Source: an uncultured Aliiroseovarius sp.
Lineage (GTDB): Bacteria > Pseudomonadota > Alphaproteobacteria > Rhodobacterales > Rhodobacteraceae
Assembly: GCA_938023895.1 (NCBI GenBank)
Contig: CALJDH010000332.1
Span: forward strand, 1-6,166
DNA length: 6,166 bases
Direction: 5' to 3'
Shown here one piece after another: positions 6,096 through 6,166 of the stretch (its first letter is position 1; each line of letters starts with the position of its first letter). The position numbers and the translations under genes are program-made. The notes under the pieces were generated by a model that saw only the letters and a program-made list of their open reading frames with translations, ran no database searches and was not told where the DNA came from.

Positions 6096-6166
6096 GTGAC
6101 CTCCGCATGAATGTTATCGTGAAATTTTCACCATTTTTTTCATACTGGGGCGCAAAAGTGATTCGT
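6096..6166 (-). promoter_or_regulatory. AT-rich promoter/leader region of the four-gene operon
   Basis: The region upstream of the XRE-cupin gene is the most AT-rich part of the window and includes a seven-A run on the minus strand (6134-6140). A GATAAC hexamer (6113-6118) is a fair -10 candidate with four of six consensus bases; no good -35 box is visible at the right distance. GGAGG just upstream of 6095 is the ribosome binding site. The region is cut by the right edge, so further promoter elements or a divergent gene may lie beyond. Confidence 0.5.
6116..6134. promoter_or_regulatory. Inverted-repeat operator candidate
   Basis: The core is a perfect dyad, GTGAAA (6119-6124), one central base, then TTTCAC (6126-6131). 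With the flanking bases it extends to 19 bp with 8 of 9 paired positions. It overlaps the likely -10 box of the operon, the typical place for a repressor site, and the XRE-cupin protein encoded next door is the obvious candidate to bind it. Confidence 0.55.

Noticed and set aside
1..6166. Mobile element, phage, CRISPR or defence system
   Set aside because: No transposase, integrase, terminal repeats, direct-repeat array or defence-type domain is visible. Base composition is even except in the short leader at the right edge.

Overview
The window reads as part of a GC-rich alphaproteobacterial chromosome. A marine Rhodobacterales (Roseobacter-type) origin is my best guess, based on base composition, codon choice and the pairing of GcvT-type flavoprotein demethylases with a GlxA/GbdR-type regulator. 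No marker gene proves this. All six genes lie on the minus strand, so transcription runs from the right edge to the left edge. I see no rRNA, tRNA, CRISPR array, insertion sequence or phage gene.

In transcription order, a short AT-rich leader (6096-6166) carries a clear inverted repeat. It precedes a 192-aa XRE-type regulator with a C-terminal cupin domain (5517-6095). Close behind come a 124-aa zinc-binding GFA/CENP-V-like protein (5135-5509), a 207-aa LysE/RhtB-type exporter (4508-5131) and an 814-aa dimethylglycine dehydrogenase-like flavoprotein (2047-4491). The gaps between these four genes are 7, 3 and 16 bases, so they very probably form one operon.

A 67-base gap containing a strong GC hairpin separates this block from a 322-aa AraC-family regulator with an N-terminal DJ-1/PfpI-like sensor domain (1011-1979). 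After another 84-base gap comes a second FAD-dependent oxidoreductase (926 leftwards). It resembles sarcosine dehydrogenase at its flavin-attachment motif and is cut off by the left edge.

Taken together, this looks like a catabolic module for N-methylated glycine derivatives: dimethylglycine to sarcosine to glycine, the lower arm of glycine betaine and choline breakdown. The AraC protein is a plausible sensor of a methylated amine. The XRE-cupin protein probably controls its own operon through the leader repeat. The GFA-like protein may deal with formaldehyde or a related adduct released by N-demethylation, and the LysE-type carrier may export an amino-acid-like intermediate. The enzyme families are well supported; exact substrates, the formaldehyde link and the exporter cargo are inference. 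No feature here is wholly without precedent; the combination of the XRE-cupin, GFA and LysE genes with the demethylase is the most interesting aspect.
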